Of a DNA stretch of 64,000 bases, positions 8,958 to 18,221 are shown piece by piece. Within the stretch, counting starts at the first letter, position 1; each line of letters opens with the position of its first letter. The DNA is from Mucilaginibacter sp. (lineage in GTDB: Bacteria; Bacteroidota; Bacteroidia; Sphingobacteriales; Sphingobacteriaceae), in assembly GCF_028288185.1 (NCBI RefSeq), contig NZ_JAQBOF010000012.1:84496-148495 (forward strand). The letters run 5' to 3'. A program made the position numbers and the translations under genes. The notes under the pieces were generated by a model. That model saw only the letters and a list, made by a program, of their open reading frames with translations. It was not told the DNA's origin and made no database searches.

Positions 8958-10202
8958 ATGTTTGCAGAAATAATAACCATAGGCGATGAAATATTAATAG
9001 GGCAGATTGTTGATACCAACTCTGCATGGATGGCGCAGCAGTTAAATAATGCAGGTATCCGCGTAAAGCAAATCTCATCCGTGTCTGACGATAAGCAGCA
9101 TATCCTTACCGCGTTGGCCGAGGCCGCTTCAAGGGCGGATATTATTTTAATTACCGGTGGCTTAGGGCCGACCAAAGACGATATCACCAAAAATACACTT
9201 GCCGAATATTTTGGCGTTGGCATGGTTGAAAATGAAGCAGCGCTTAACAACGTGTTGCGCATTTTTGAAAAGTATACGCGGCCCATGCTCGAAATTAACC
9301 GGCTGCAAGCCCAGGTACCTGCAAATTGCGAGATTATCGCAAATAAAAACGGTACCGCGCCGGGTATGTGGTTTAATGAAGACGGTAAGATATATGTATC
9401 CATGCCGGGTGTACCGTTCGAGATGATGTATATGATGGAGGAAGAGGTTGTGCCTAAACTGCAATCGTTATTTAAATTGCCGGTTATCATCCACAAAACT
9501 ATTTTAACGGTAGGCGAGGGCGAATCATTTTTGGCTAATAAAATTGCTGATATTGAAGATTCATTACCTGTACATATTAAATTGGCTTACCTGCCCAAGT
9601 TAGGACAAGTACGTTTGCGTTTAAGCGGATATGGAGAAGATGAGGCCGCCTTAACAGAAGATATTAATAAATATGCATCAAAAATAATTGAGCGTGTAGG
9701 TGATTTTGTAGTTGCCGAAGAGGATATACCGCTTGAAAAAGCGATACTTAACTATATGACCGGGAAGGGCCTAACTCTTTCTGTAGCCGAAAGTTGTACG
9801 GGCGGTTATATATCGCATTTGTTTACCCAGCATGCCGGTTCGTCAAAAGTGTTTTTTGGCGGGGCGGTTTCTTATTCGTACGAATTAAAAGAAAGCATAC
9901 TGGGTGTAAAAAATGAAACCCTATGGCAATACGGCGCGGTAAGCGAAGAAACCGTTACCGAAATGGCAGAGGGCGCGTTACTTAATTTCAAATCGGATTA
10001 CGCCATTGCCGTAACCGGAATTGCCGGCCCTGATGGCGGCTTGCCCGACAAGCCTGTAGGAACCGTATGGATTGCGGTGGCATCTGCAAAAAAAACTGTT
10101 AAAAAGAAATTCACATTTGGCAGTAAAAGGCAGCAAAACATCGAAAGGAGCGCTATAAGCGCATTATTTATGTTGAATACTTTACTCAAGGATGTTGACT
10201 AA
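8958..10202 (+). CDS. cinA: CinA family nicotinamide-nucleotide amidohydrolase
   Basis: A 414-residue two-domain protein of standard length. The N-terminal COG1058/MoCF-like domain (1 to about 170) has ITIGDEILIGQIVDTNS and ITGGLGPTKDD. The C-terminal PncC-type domain (about 250-414) has VAESCTGGYISHLFTQHAGSS and VTGIAGPDGG. Family enzymes hydrolyse NMN to nicotinate mononucleotide plus ammonia and have ADP-ribose pyrophosphatase activity in the first domain, recycling pyridine nucleotides. The name comes from a competence-induced homologue; nothing here indicates competence. Co-transcribed with lptD from the gap of 3 bases. Confidence 0.95.
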   Translation: MFAEIITIGDEILIGQIVDTNSAWMAQQLNNAGIRVKQISSVSDDKQHILTALAEAASRADIILITGGLGPTKDDITKNTLAEYFGVGMVENEAALNNVLRIFEKYTRPMLEINRLQAQVPANCEIIANKNGTAPGMWFNEDGKIYVSMPGVPFEMMYMMEEEVVPKLQSLFKLPVIIHKTILTVGEGESFLANKIADIEDSLPVHIKLAYLPKLGQVRLRLSGYGEDEAALTEDINKYASKIIERVGDFVVAEEDIPLEKAILNYMTGKGLTLSVAESCTGGYISHLFTQHAGSSKVFFGGAVSYSYELKESILGVKNETLWQYGAVSEETVTEMAEGALLNFKSDYAIAVTGIAGPDGGLPDKPVGTVWIAVASAKKTVKKKFTFGSKRQQNIERSAISALFMLNTLLKDVD

Positions 10203-10218
10203 CTAGCTAACATTTCTC

Positions 10219-10226
10219 TAATTTTG
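10219..10226 (+). promoter_or_regulatory. Candidate -7 box (TAATTTTG) for the E2 acyltransferase gene
   Basis: Matches TAnnTTTG and lies 23 bases before the ATG at 10250, in the 47-base gap after cinA. This suggests the E2 gene has its own promoter. No clear -33 box. Confidence 0.4.
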
Positions 10227-10249
10227 ACCAAAGAACTATATTTTATTGT

Positions 10250-11716
10250 ATGGCTAAATATCAGCTATTATTGCCGAAGATGGGGGAGAGTGTTGCGGAA
10301 GCGACCATAATTAAATGGATAAAAAATCCAGGTGATTATATTGAGGCCGATGATGCAGTAATGGAAATCGCTACTGATAAAGTCGACTCTGAAGTCCCAT
10401 CACCTGTTTCGGGAAGACTAGTTGAACAACGTTGTAAAGAAGACGAAGTTGTACAGGTAGGGGCCGTTATAGCCATTATTGAAACGGATGAGCCTGAACA
10501 AGCGCCAACACCGCAAGCCGCGCCCGCGCCGCAACCGGTAGCAACACCACAACCGCCGCCTGTTGCCGCACCGCAACAAACTGATCAGACGCCGGTAGTA
10601 CAACAGCAGCCACAAACTATTCCGGGTACCGAGCAATTGGCACAAAGAAGCCAAGCGCCCGCCCCTCAACAAGATTTTAAAAGCGAATCAAGATTTTATT
10701 CGCCTTTAGTAAAACATATAGCACAACAGGAAAACATTAGCATTAATGAGCTAGACCGCATACACGGTAGTGGTGCCGAAGGCCGTTTAACAAAAGATGA
10801 CCTGTTAAATTACATACGTAATAGGGTAGCTGATCCTGTACAACAGCAGCCTGCTGCATCGCCACAGCGACCAATTCAACAACCTTCAGCAACAGCGTCT
10901 CAACCAGCATCAGCTGCTCAACCACATGCCGCTGCTGAAGCACCAAAGCAAGCTCAGCAGGCAGTGCCAAAGGGCGAGCCTGCTAAACCCGCCACATCAA
11001 CATCAGGTGTTGATGAAATTATAGAAATGGACAGGATGCGTCGCCTCATAGCCGACCACATGGTGATGAGTAAGCACACCTCGCCACACGTTACCTCGTT
11101 TGTTGAGGCTGACGTAACCAGCCTGGTATTATGGCGCGAAAAAATAAAGAACAGCTTTGAAAAACGCGAAGGTGAAAAAATAACTTTCACCCCCATATTT
11201 ATTGAGGCCGTAGTTAAGGCTATTAAAGATTACCCAATGATCAACGTATCCGTAAACGGTACGCAGATTATTAAAAAAGCCGCTATAAATATCAGCATGG
11301 CAACGGCTTTACCAAACGGTAATTTAATTGTACCGGTAATTAAAAAGGCGGATGAGTTAAACCTGCTTGGCCTTACCAAAGCGGTCAATGACCTTGCTAA
11401 AAAAGCGCGTACCGGCAAATTACAGCCCGATGATGTTAAGGATGGTACTTTTACCATTACTAACGTTGGTACATTTGGTAACGTAATGGGTACGCCTATA
11501 ATTAACCAGCCACAGGTGGCTATATTGGCTGTAGGAGCGATTAAAAAGAAGCCCGCCGTTATTGAAACTGCCGAAGGTGATGTAATAGCTATCAGGCACA
11601 TGATGTTCCTTTCGCTATCTTATGACCATAGGGTAGTAGATGGTATGTTGGGCGGTACGTTTTTAAGTCGCATAGCACATTACCTTGAAAACTGGGACGC
11701 TGACAAAGATGTGTAG
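10250..11716 (+). CDS. 2-oxo acid dehydrogenase E2 component (dihydrolipoamide acyltransferase)
   Basis: A 488-residue protein with one N-terminal lipoyl domain (1-77; lipoyl lysine K44 in ATDKVDSEVP), a Pro/Ala/Gln linker, a peripheral subunit-binding domain (about 146-183, RFYSPLVKHIAQQ to EGRLTKDDLLNYI), a second Pro/Ala/Gln linker and a C-terminal catalytic domain with SYDHRVVDG (H460, D464). It transfers acyl groups from lipoate to CoA in the core of a 2-oxo acid dehydrogenase complex. The KVDSEVPSP lipoyl context points to the branched-chain type more than pyruvate, but this is not certain. No E1 or E3 gene lies in the window, so its partners are encoded elsewhere. Confidence 0.93.
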   Translation: MAKYQLLLPKMGESVAEATIIKWIKNPGDYIEADDAVMEIATDKVDSEVPSPVSGRLVEQRCKEDEVVQVGAVIAIIETDEPEQAPTPQAAPAPQPVATPQPPPVAAPQQTDQTPVVQQQPQTIPGTEQLAQRSQAPAPQQDFKSESRFYSPLVKHIAQQENISINELDRIHGSGAEGRLTKDDLLNYIRNRVADPVQQQPAASPQRPIQQPSATASQPASAAQPHAAAEAPKQAQQAVPKGEPAKPATSTSGVDEIIEMDRMRRLIADHMVMSKHTSPHVTSFVEADVTSLVLWREKIKNSFEKREGEKITFTPIFIEAVVKAIKDYPMINVSVNGTQIIKKAAINISMATALPNGNLIVPVIKKADELNLLGLTKAVNDLAKKARTGKLQPDDVKDGTFTITNVGTFGNVMGTPIINQPQVAILAVGAIKKKPAVIETAEGDVIAIRHMMFLSLSYDHRVVDGMLGGTFLSRIAHYLENWDADKDV

Positions 11717-11817
11717 CTTCATAAAAAATCTTCTCCACATTCCAAACAACCGGCTCTGTTTTGTAGTTTAAGCAATAGAGGCCGCGTGATGCTGTCCATT
11801 ACTTAACTACAACTACC

Positions 11818-12162
11818 ATGGAAAATTATGAAACCTTAGTGGATGCCACTAATGATTTGATGAAAAGAGGATATACGGCTAATTTAAGTATGGAAGGCGA
11901 TACCATCGATGACAAATCCAAGGATATACATATGACGGCTGATGATTTCTCGATAGATGAGTTTTATCGCTTCGAAGGTGCCAGCAACCCGGCAGATACG
12001 TCTATAGTGTATGCCGTAAGCTCGCCAAAATATCATTTAAAAGGTATTATTGTAAACGCCTATGGTACTTATGCTAATGATAGTTCATCGGCTATTCAAG
12101 CCAAATTACATCATTATATGGTAAGCAACAACCTGCACGGCAGCGATAGGCCATCAGCATAA
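11818..12162 (+). CDS. Conserved small protein of Bacteroidota, function unknown
   Basis: A 114-residue, acidic, soluble protein without signal peptide. The pattern MENYETLVDATNDLMKRGY and the FYRFEG...YAVSSPKYHLKGIIVNAYG region are those of small Bacteroidota proteins that databases often label phosphoribosylpyrophosphate synthetase. That label cannot be right as an enzyme name: at about a third of the length of PRPP synthetase, it has none of the ATP or PRPP loop motifs. It stands alone with about 100 bases upstream and a TCGGATTT repeat right after its stop codon. Confidence 0.75.
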   Translation: MENYETLVDATNDLMKRGYTANLSMEGDTIDDKSKDIHMTADDFSIDEFYRFEGASNPADTSIVYAVSSPKYHLKGIIVNAYGTYANDSSSAIQAKLHHYMVSNNLHGSDRPSA

Positions 12163-12165
12163 TTT

Positions 12166-12250
12166 GAATTTCGGATTTTGAATTTTCGATTTCGGATTTG
12201 GTTATTAAATAATTTATAAATCCGAAATTCGATATCCGAAATTCGATATT
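12166..12250. repeat. TCGGATTT inverted repeat between convergent genes
   Basis: The left arm contains TTTCGGATTTT and GATTTCGGATTT (12168-12199); the right arm contains AAATCCGAAATTCGATATCC and GAAATTCGATATT (12218-12250). The arms can fold into a long imperfect hairpin around an AT loop. It fills the whole gap between two stop codons (plus-strand gene ending 12162, minus-strand gene ending 12251), which suggests a bidirectional terminator role. Confidence 0.8.
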
Positions 12251-12799
12251 TTACAGTTCCTTCAACAACTTCTTGCCCCGTGTCTGTATAGCAGCAGTAC
12301 CATCTCGCATCAAAAACTGTAACTGGTTAGCAAGTTCTTCTGCAACCCAATCATACCTATACCTTAAATTAAACAACGCTTCGGCGGCAAATACCTTTAC
12401 GGCTATTTTTATTTGGGGGGCTATCATCCAGTCAAACAGTTGCTCTACTATTTGTTCAAGGTCAATAGTTTGCACTTTATCTTTTATTATTTGTGGGGCT
12501 TTAGGATCGGTAATGTGCATTACAATTTTTGCATAATGCCTTTTACTGCCGGCGGCTTTTATTACTTCCATTTTTGATAACAGGTATTCCAGGTCGTGGA
12601 GGTAAATTTCGGGATCCTGTAAAAATACATTCTCTAATATCCATGTGGCACGGAAAGCAATATTGGGTTCGGGATGCAGGGTAATGTCTATAAGGTCGCG
12701 CAAGTTAAATCTTCTCTCTGTCAATATCTTACCCAACTCCAGTACTTTTACTTTACCTATGGTGTCAGTAATTTGTTTAATGAGTTGGGTTTGATCCAT
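12251..12799 (-). CDS. HEAT-repeat-like helical protein, function unknown
   Basis: A 182-residue, all-helical protein without signal peptide. It shows helical-pair spacing typical of HEAT/ARM repeats, for example IAFRATWILENVFLQDP and IKIAVKVFAAEALFNLRYRYDWVAEELANQL. Such repeats are protein-binding scaffolds; no catalytic motif is visible. It is divergent from the M16 peptidase pair, and its 3' end meets a TCGGATTT repeat. No function can be assigned. Confidence 0.75.
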   Translation of the reverse strand: MDQTQLIKQITDTIGKVKVLELGKILTERRFNLRDLIDITLHPEPNIAFRATWILENVFLQDPEIYLHDLEYLLSKMEVIKAAGSKRHYAKIVMHITDPKAPQIIKDKVQTIDLEQIVEQLFDWMIAPQIKIAVKVFAAEALFNLRYRYDWVAEELANQLQFLMRDGTAAIQTRGKKLLKEL

Positions 12800-12874
12800 A
12801 ATAGGCTGATATGCTGTACGAAACGAAAATAAAAAATATACGCTGTTCAGACTAATAGAAATTATCTAAAATCA

Positions 12875-12882
12875 TACATTTG
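12875..12882 (+). promoter_or_regulatory. Candidate -7 box (TACATTTG) for the M16 peptidase pair
   Basis: Exact TAnnTTTG match, 31 bases before the ATG at 12914, in the 114-base divergent gap. The -33 box is not obvious. Confidence 0.45.
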
Positions 12883-12913
12883 CTCACTAATTTTTATAAC
12901 GAATAACATATAC

Positions 12914-14152
12914 ATGGTTAAATTCAACCGATTTACATTAGACAATGGCCTCCGCGTTATTGTTCACGAAGATAATACCACCCCAATGGCCGTAGTTAAC
13001 ATTTTATATGATGTTGGCTCGCGCGATGAAAACCCCGAACAAACCGGCTTCGCGCATTTATTTGAACACCTGATGTTTGGCGGATCAGTAAATATCCCCA
13101 ACTATGACAGCCCTTTGCAACAGGTAGGGGGCGAAAACAACGCCTTTACGAGTAACGATATTACTAACTATTATATCACCCTGCCATCAGCCAATTTAGA
13201 AACCGCTTTTTGGCTGGAGAGTGACAGGATGCTGAGTCTGGCCTTCAGCAAAAAAAGCCTGGAAGTGCAGCGTGCCGTAGTTATAGAAGAGTTCAAGCAA
13301 CGCTATCTTAATCAGCCTTACGGCGATGTTTGGTTGCGTTTACGCCCAATGGTTTACAAAAAGCACCCATATCTTTGGGATACCATCGGCAAAAATATAG
13401 AGCATATTGAAAATGCTAAGATCGAAGATGTAAAAGCCTTCTTTAAAAAACATTACAACCCGCAAAATGCCATTATGGTTGTTGGCGGCGATGTGAAATT
13501 GGAGCAGGTAAAAGAGCTGGCCCAAAAATGGTTTGGCCCTATCCCGGCAGGCGAAAAATATACCCGAGATCTGCCACAAGAACCCGAGCAGCATGAAGAA
13601 CGCCGCGAAATAGTTACCGCAAAAGTACCTTTGAATGATGTATACATTGCCTTGCAAATGCCGGGCAGGAGAGAGCAGGAGTTTTACGCGGTCGAGTTAA
13701 TGTCTGATATACTTTCGCGTGGCAATTCATCGCGTATGTATCGTAACCTGGTTAAAGAGAAACAACTGTTTAGTGAGGTACATGCTTATGTATTAGGCAG
13801 CTTAGATAAAGGTATGTTTGTACTGGAAGGTAAGCCAACAGAAGGTGTAACCATTGAGCAAGCCGAAGCTGCTTTATGGGATGAAGTAGAACTCCTGAAA
13901 ACGCAGGAAGTACCGGCTGATGAGTTAACCAAGGTTCAAAACAAAACAGAATCAACCATGATATTTTCTGAAATGTCATTATTAGATAAAGCCATGAACT
14001 TAGCTTATTACGAATTATTGGGCGATGCTGATCTGCTTAATAACGAAATCCAAAAATTCTTAGCGGTGACACCTGCGCAAATAAAAGAAGAAGCAAATAA
14101 GCTCTTCAGAAAAGATAATTCATCAACCTTAATTTATTTGGCTGAACAATAA
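12914..14152 (+). CDS. M16 family zinc metallopeptidase, catalytic subunit
   Basis: A 412-residue protein with the inverted zinc motif HxxEH (H48-L-F-E51-H52 in GFAHLFEHLMFGG) and the downstream glutamate pair E125/E126 in VVIEEFKQR that supplies the third zinc ligand. It has the N-terminal and C-terminal halves of an insulinase-type peptidase. No signal peptide, so it is probably cytosolic. It overlaps the start of the next M16 gene by one base. The pair fits the mitochondrial-processing-peptidase-like arrangement in which an active and an inactive subunit form a dimer around a chamber that degrades short peptides. Confidence 0.93.
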   Translation: MVKFNRFTLDNGLRVIVHEDNTTPMAVVNILYDVGSRDENPEQTGFAHLFEHLMFGGSVNIPNYDSPLQQVGGENNAFTSNDITNYYITLPSANLETAFWLESDRMLSLAFSKKSLEVQRAVVIEEFKQRYLNQPYGDVWLRLRPMVYKKHPYLWDTIGKNIEHIENAKIEDVKAFFKKHYNPQNAIMVVGGDVKLEQVKELAQKWFGPIPAGEKYTRDLPQEPEQHEERREIVTAKVPLNDVYIALQMPGRREQEFYAVELMSDILSRGNSSRMYRNLVKEKQLFSEVHAYVLGSLDKGMFVLEGKPTEGVTIEQAEAALWDEVELLKTQEVPADELTKVQNKTESTMIFSEMSLLDKAMNLAYYELLGDADLLNNEIQKFLAVTPAQIKEEANKLFRKDNSSTLIYLAEQ

Positions 14153-15429
14153 TGGTAGATAGAAAAACAGCGCCTGATTTTAAGGCGATAGATAATATAA
14201 ACTTAATACGCCCTGACCAAAAAAAATTGGCTAATGGGGCTGAAATTTTTTGCTTTAACTCCGGCGACCAGGAACTGGTGCGTATAGAGTGGATCTTTAC
14301 CAACCTGCATTTTGATGCGGCGAAGCCGTTATTAAACATGGCGGTTAATACCATGCTCACAGATGGTACTAACACCCTAACTGGTGCAGAAATAGCTGAT
14401 AAAATTGATTTCTATGGCGCGTTTTTGCAGGTAGATTATGGCTTTGAGCAATCGTTGGTTACGCTATACTCGTTAACCAAGCATTTGGATAAAACTTTGC
14501 CGGTTGTAAAAGATATTTTAACCAACTCTATATTCCCTCAAAAAGAACTGGATACGTTTATACGTAACCAGCAGCAAAAGCTACAGGTTAGCCTGCAAAA
14601 AAATGATGTGGTTGCCCGCCGTGCGTTTAATAAAGCGCTTTATGGCGATACGATTTATGGCTTAGCACCTGATCTGGATACTTACAAAACCCTGCATCGT
14701 GATGATCTGTTGGTTCATTTTAAGCAAATGTATCAGCCATTAAACTGCTCTATCATAATCGCAGGTAAGATTGAACAAGCAACGCTTGATATTTTAACAG
14801 CTACTTTTGAGAGTGGCTGGGAAAACACAACAGTTGCAGCTGATACCACCCAACCTACAGTTAACCACGCAACCGAACATTTTTATTTTGTAGAGAAGCC
14901 TGACGCATTGCAATCGGCTATTCGTATGGGATTACCGTTCATTAATCGCGAGCATCCGGACTTTCCGGCTGTACAGGTTTTAAATACAGTTTTAGGCGGA
15001 TATTTTGGCTCAAGGCTGATGAATAACATCCGCGAGGACAAAGGTTACACTTACGGCATTGGATCAGGCATAAGCTCGCATAAGCAAGGTGGTGCCCTGT
15101 TTATCGCTACCGAGGTTGGCGCCGATGTTTGCAAAGCCGCTACCATTGAAATTGAAAAAGAGATCACCCTGCTAAAAACCGACCTGATACCTGATGAAGA
15201 ATTATCGCTGGTGCGTAATTATATGTTGGGGTCGTTGCTGGGCAGTTTAGAAAATGTGTTTTCGCATGCTGATAAATTTAAGAACCTATATTTTTCGGGT
15301 ATGGATTATGAATATTATGACCGGTATACCCAAGTAGTAAAAACCGTAACTGCTGATGAATTATTGAAATTAGCTAACCGGTATTTGGATTTTGATCAGT
15401 TTTATAAGGTGATAGTAGGGAAGTATTAA
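14152..15429 (+). CDS. M16 family peptidase-like protein, predicted non-catalytic subunit
   Basis: A 425-residue homologue of the preceding gene. At the place of HxxEH it has LLNMAVNTMLTDGT, so the zinc ligands are absent. It keeps the C-terminal substrate-binding arginine/tyrosine region (GSRLMNNIREDKGYTYGIGSGISS). By analogy with MPP-alpha and similar bacterial pairs it should be the partner that binds peptide and completes the chamber. The one-base overlap with the catalytic gene implies coupled translation. It is followed by a TCGGATTT arm immediately after the stop. Confidence 0.9.
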   Translation: MVDRKTAPDFKAIDNINLIRPDQKKLANGAEIFCFNSGDQELVRIEWIFTNLHFDAAKPLLNMAVNTMLTDGTNTLTGAEIADKIDFYGAFLQVDYGFEQSLVTLYSLTKHLDKTLPVVKDILTNSIFPQKELDTFIRNQQQKLQVSLQKNDVVARRAFNKALYGDTIYGLAPDLDTYKTLHRDDLLVHFKQMYQPLNCSIIIAGKIEQATLDILTATFESGWENTTVAADTTQPTVNHATEHFYFVEKPDALQSAIRMGLPFINREHPDFPAVQVLNTVLGGYFGSRLMNNIREDKGYTYGIGSGISSHKQGGALFIATEVGADVCKAATIEIEKEITLLKTDLIPDEELSLVRNYMLGSLLGSLENVFSHADKFKNLYFSGMDYEYYDRYTQVVKTVTADELLKLANRYLDFDQFYKVIVGKY

Positions 15430-15716
15430 AATATCAGATTTCGGATTTTCGATGTCGGATTTAGTTGAAACAAAAATAAATCAATTTGTAATTGTTTGAC
15501 TGCAAGTAGGTTGAGTGTATTTTATACTTAAAAGCCCTGACGTAAAAGTTGTTTCATTTTGTTTCACGGGTTTTTTGTTAACTATTGTATTTCAATAACT
15601 TAACTAAAAAGCTTGTTTCACTTGTTTCATCTGTTTCACTGTTCCATGAAACAAACATTGACATCATATTGTAAATCTCGTACAATTCCGAAATCCGAAT
15701 TTCGATATCCAAAATA
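15430..15716. repeat. TCGGATTT inverted repeat with word-array element B inside its loop
   Basis: Left arm at 15432-15462 (GATTTCGGATTTTCGATG, then TCGGATTT), directly after the M16 stop; right arm at 15685-15716 (ATTCCGAAATCCGAATTTCG, then ATATCC). The 220 bases between them hold word-array element B (15550-15653). This 334-base gap before guaB contains no gene. Confidence 0.75.
15550..15653. repeat. Word-array element B (TGTTTCA words)
   Basis: TGTTTCA words start at 15550 and 15560 (period 10), then after 54 bases at 15614, 15623 and 15632 (period 9), and close with TGAAACA at 15647-15653, which pairs with the last word. The core has TTTTTTGTTAACTAT and TTAACTAAAAAG like elements A and C. 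The 5' word pair found about 90 bases upstream in C and D is missing; only an inverted TGAAACA at 15466 is seen there. Confidence 0.8.
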
Positions 15717-15722
15717 ATTCAC

Positions 15723-15730
15723 TAGCTTTG
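15723..15730 (+). promoter_or_regulatory. Candidate -7 box (TAGCTTTG) for guaB
   Basis: Exact TAnnTTTG match, 35 bases before the guaB ATG, directly after the TCCGA repeat arm. The repeat arm occupies the place where a -33 box would be. Confidence 0.45.
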
Positions 15731-15755
15731 CCCGGCAAATAATACCTCCAAATAA

Positions 15756-17234
<1,479 letters not shown>

Positions 17235-17240
17235 TTTTAA

Positions 17241-17294
17241 TGAGTGAATGAGTGAATATAAATTTGTTAATCAAAACATTCACTCATCCACTCA
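17241..17294. repeat. Inverted repeat of ATTCACTCA words after guaB
   Basis: TGAGTGAATGAGTGAAT (17241-17257) pairs with ATTCACTCATCCACTCA (17278-17294), one mismatch in 17, loop of 20 bases. It starts six bases after the guaB stop. Likely a terminator-like 3' structure; the same words occur at 46709-46735 and 49658-49674. Confidence 0.75.
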
Positions 17295-17315
17295 GTCCAT
17301 CATTCACTTATTACA

Positions 17316-17900
17316 ATGAAATCCATTTGCGTATTCTGCGGAGCTAACTATAACGGCGACCCCATATTAAAAGAAGCTGTTGAATTATTAGCCGAAGTGA
17401 TGGTGAGTAAAGACATCACCTTAATATTTGGCGGTGGGAAAGTAGGGGTAATGGGTTTTATCGCCGATGCTGTTTTACAGCGAGGCGGTAAGGCTATTGG
17501 TGTTATCCCTGGATTTTTGATGGATAAAGAAGTTGGGCATACAGGCTTAACCGAAATGCACGTAGTAGAGAACATGCACCAGCGCAAGCAAATGATGAAT
17601 GATCTTTGTGATGGCATCATCATGCTCCCTGGTGGATTTGGAACACTCGAAGAATTTTTTGAAGTACTAACCTGGTTACAACTGGGCCTGCATCACCACC
17701 CGGTAGGTGTATTGAATGTGAATGGGTTCTATGATAACCTGTTAAAACAAATGGACGTAATGGTCGAGCAGCGTTTTCTGAAACCTGTAAACCGCCAATT
17801 AGTTATAACATCAGCAGATGCTATTGAATTGGTAACCCTGATGGAAAATGTAAAAATTGAACCAGATGATGTTTGGTTCAGAGATAGAAATCTTTCCTGA
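17316..17900 (+). CDS. LOG family nucleotide-binding protein (cytokinin riboside 5'-monophosphate phosphoribohydrolase type)
   Basis: A 194-residue Rossmann protein with the LOG signature PGGFGTLEE (residues 105-113), the upstream FGGGKVGVMG (38-47) and the arginine-lysine pair R90-K91 in MHQRKQMM. Family enzymes hydrolyse N6-modified AMP, or nucleoside 5'-monophosphates, to a free base plus ribose 5-phosphate. Many bacterial members are involved in nucleotide turnover rather than hormone production. It follows guaB at 81 bases on the same strand, separated by a hairpin, so joint transcription is uncertain. Confidence 0.92.
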   Translation: MKSICVFCGANYNGDPILKEAVELLAEVMVSKDITLIFGGGKVGVMGFIADAVLQRGGKAIGVIPGFLMDKEVGHTGLTEMHVVENMHQRKQMMNDLCDGIIMLPGGFGTLEEFFEVLTWLQLGLHHHPVGVLNVNGFYDNLLKQMDVMVEQRFLKPVNRQLVITSADAIELVTLMENVKIEPDDVWFRDRNLS

Positions 17901-18221
17901 GAAAATCAAGATCTAATTAATTTTATGGGTTGGCCTTGGTAGGCATAATAGGGGCTAAAGTCACTGCTGGTATTTGGGTGATCAGTACTAAACTGTAAAT
18001 GCGTGCTAAAACATTAAAGCGTTTGCACAAGTAAGCTATAGTTAAAATTATCATCAGCTAGCGGATTAATGACTTCTTAATACGAAGAGAAGGAATAAAA
18101 GTTGCGCTTGTAAATCTTTTTGTAATAAAAAAGTTACAATATTTTTTATTCACCGCAGTTAGATAAAAAATGCTATTGTGAGCGTTTTTTATCTAAATTG
18201 TATTTTTCTGTTATAACCTAT
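17901..18221. other. 321-base gap without a gene; contains two inverted repeats near its end
   Basis: No ORF with coding character was found. The first 200 bases show nothing recognisable. Near the end are TTGTAA-N8-TTACAA (18120-18139) and the longer repeat at 18159-18196. The gap is the presumed upstream regulatory region of the acyl-CoA carboxylase gene. Confidence 0.6.
18159..18196. promoter_or_regulatory. 15-bp inverted repeat upstream of the carboxylase gene (operator or leader hairpin)
   Basis: TTAGATAAAAAATGC (18159-18173) and GCGTTTTTTATCTAA (18182-18196) are complementary except for one wobble position, with an 8-base spacer. It ends 25 bases before the ATG at 18222. It could be a repressor operator or an RNA hairpin; the sequence alone does not decide. 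Confidence 0.5.

Noticed and set aside
11818..12162. Phosphoribosylpyrophosphate synthetase
   Set aside because: The label is common for this small family, but at 114 residues it lacks the PRPP and ATP loops, so I call it unknown.
15550..15653. A CRISPR-like array of short repeats
   Set aside because: The repeated words are 7 bases with unit periods of 9-10 and irregular longer steps; no 23-37 base repeat, no equal spacers, no cas genes.
18198..18221. TTG start for the carboxylase
   Set aside because: It lies right after the inverted repeat and adds eight non-conserved residues; an ATG follows at 18222.
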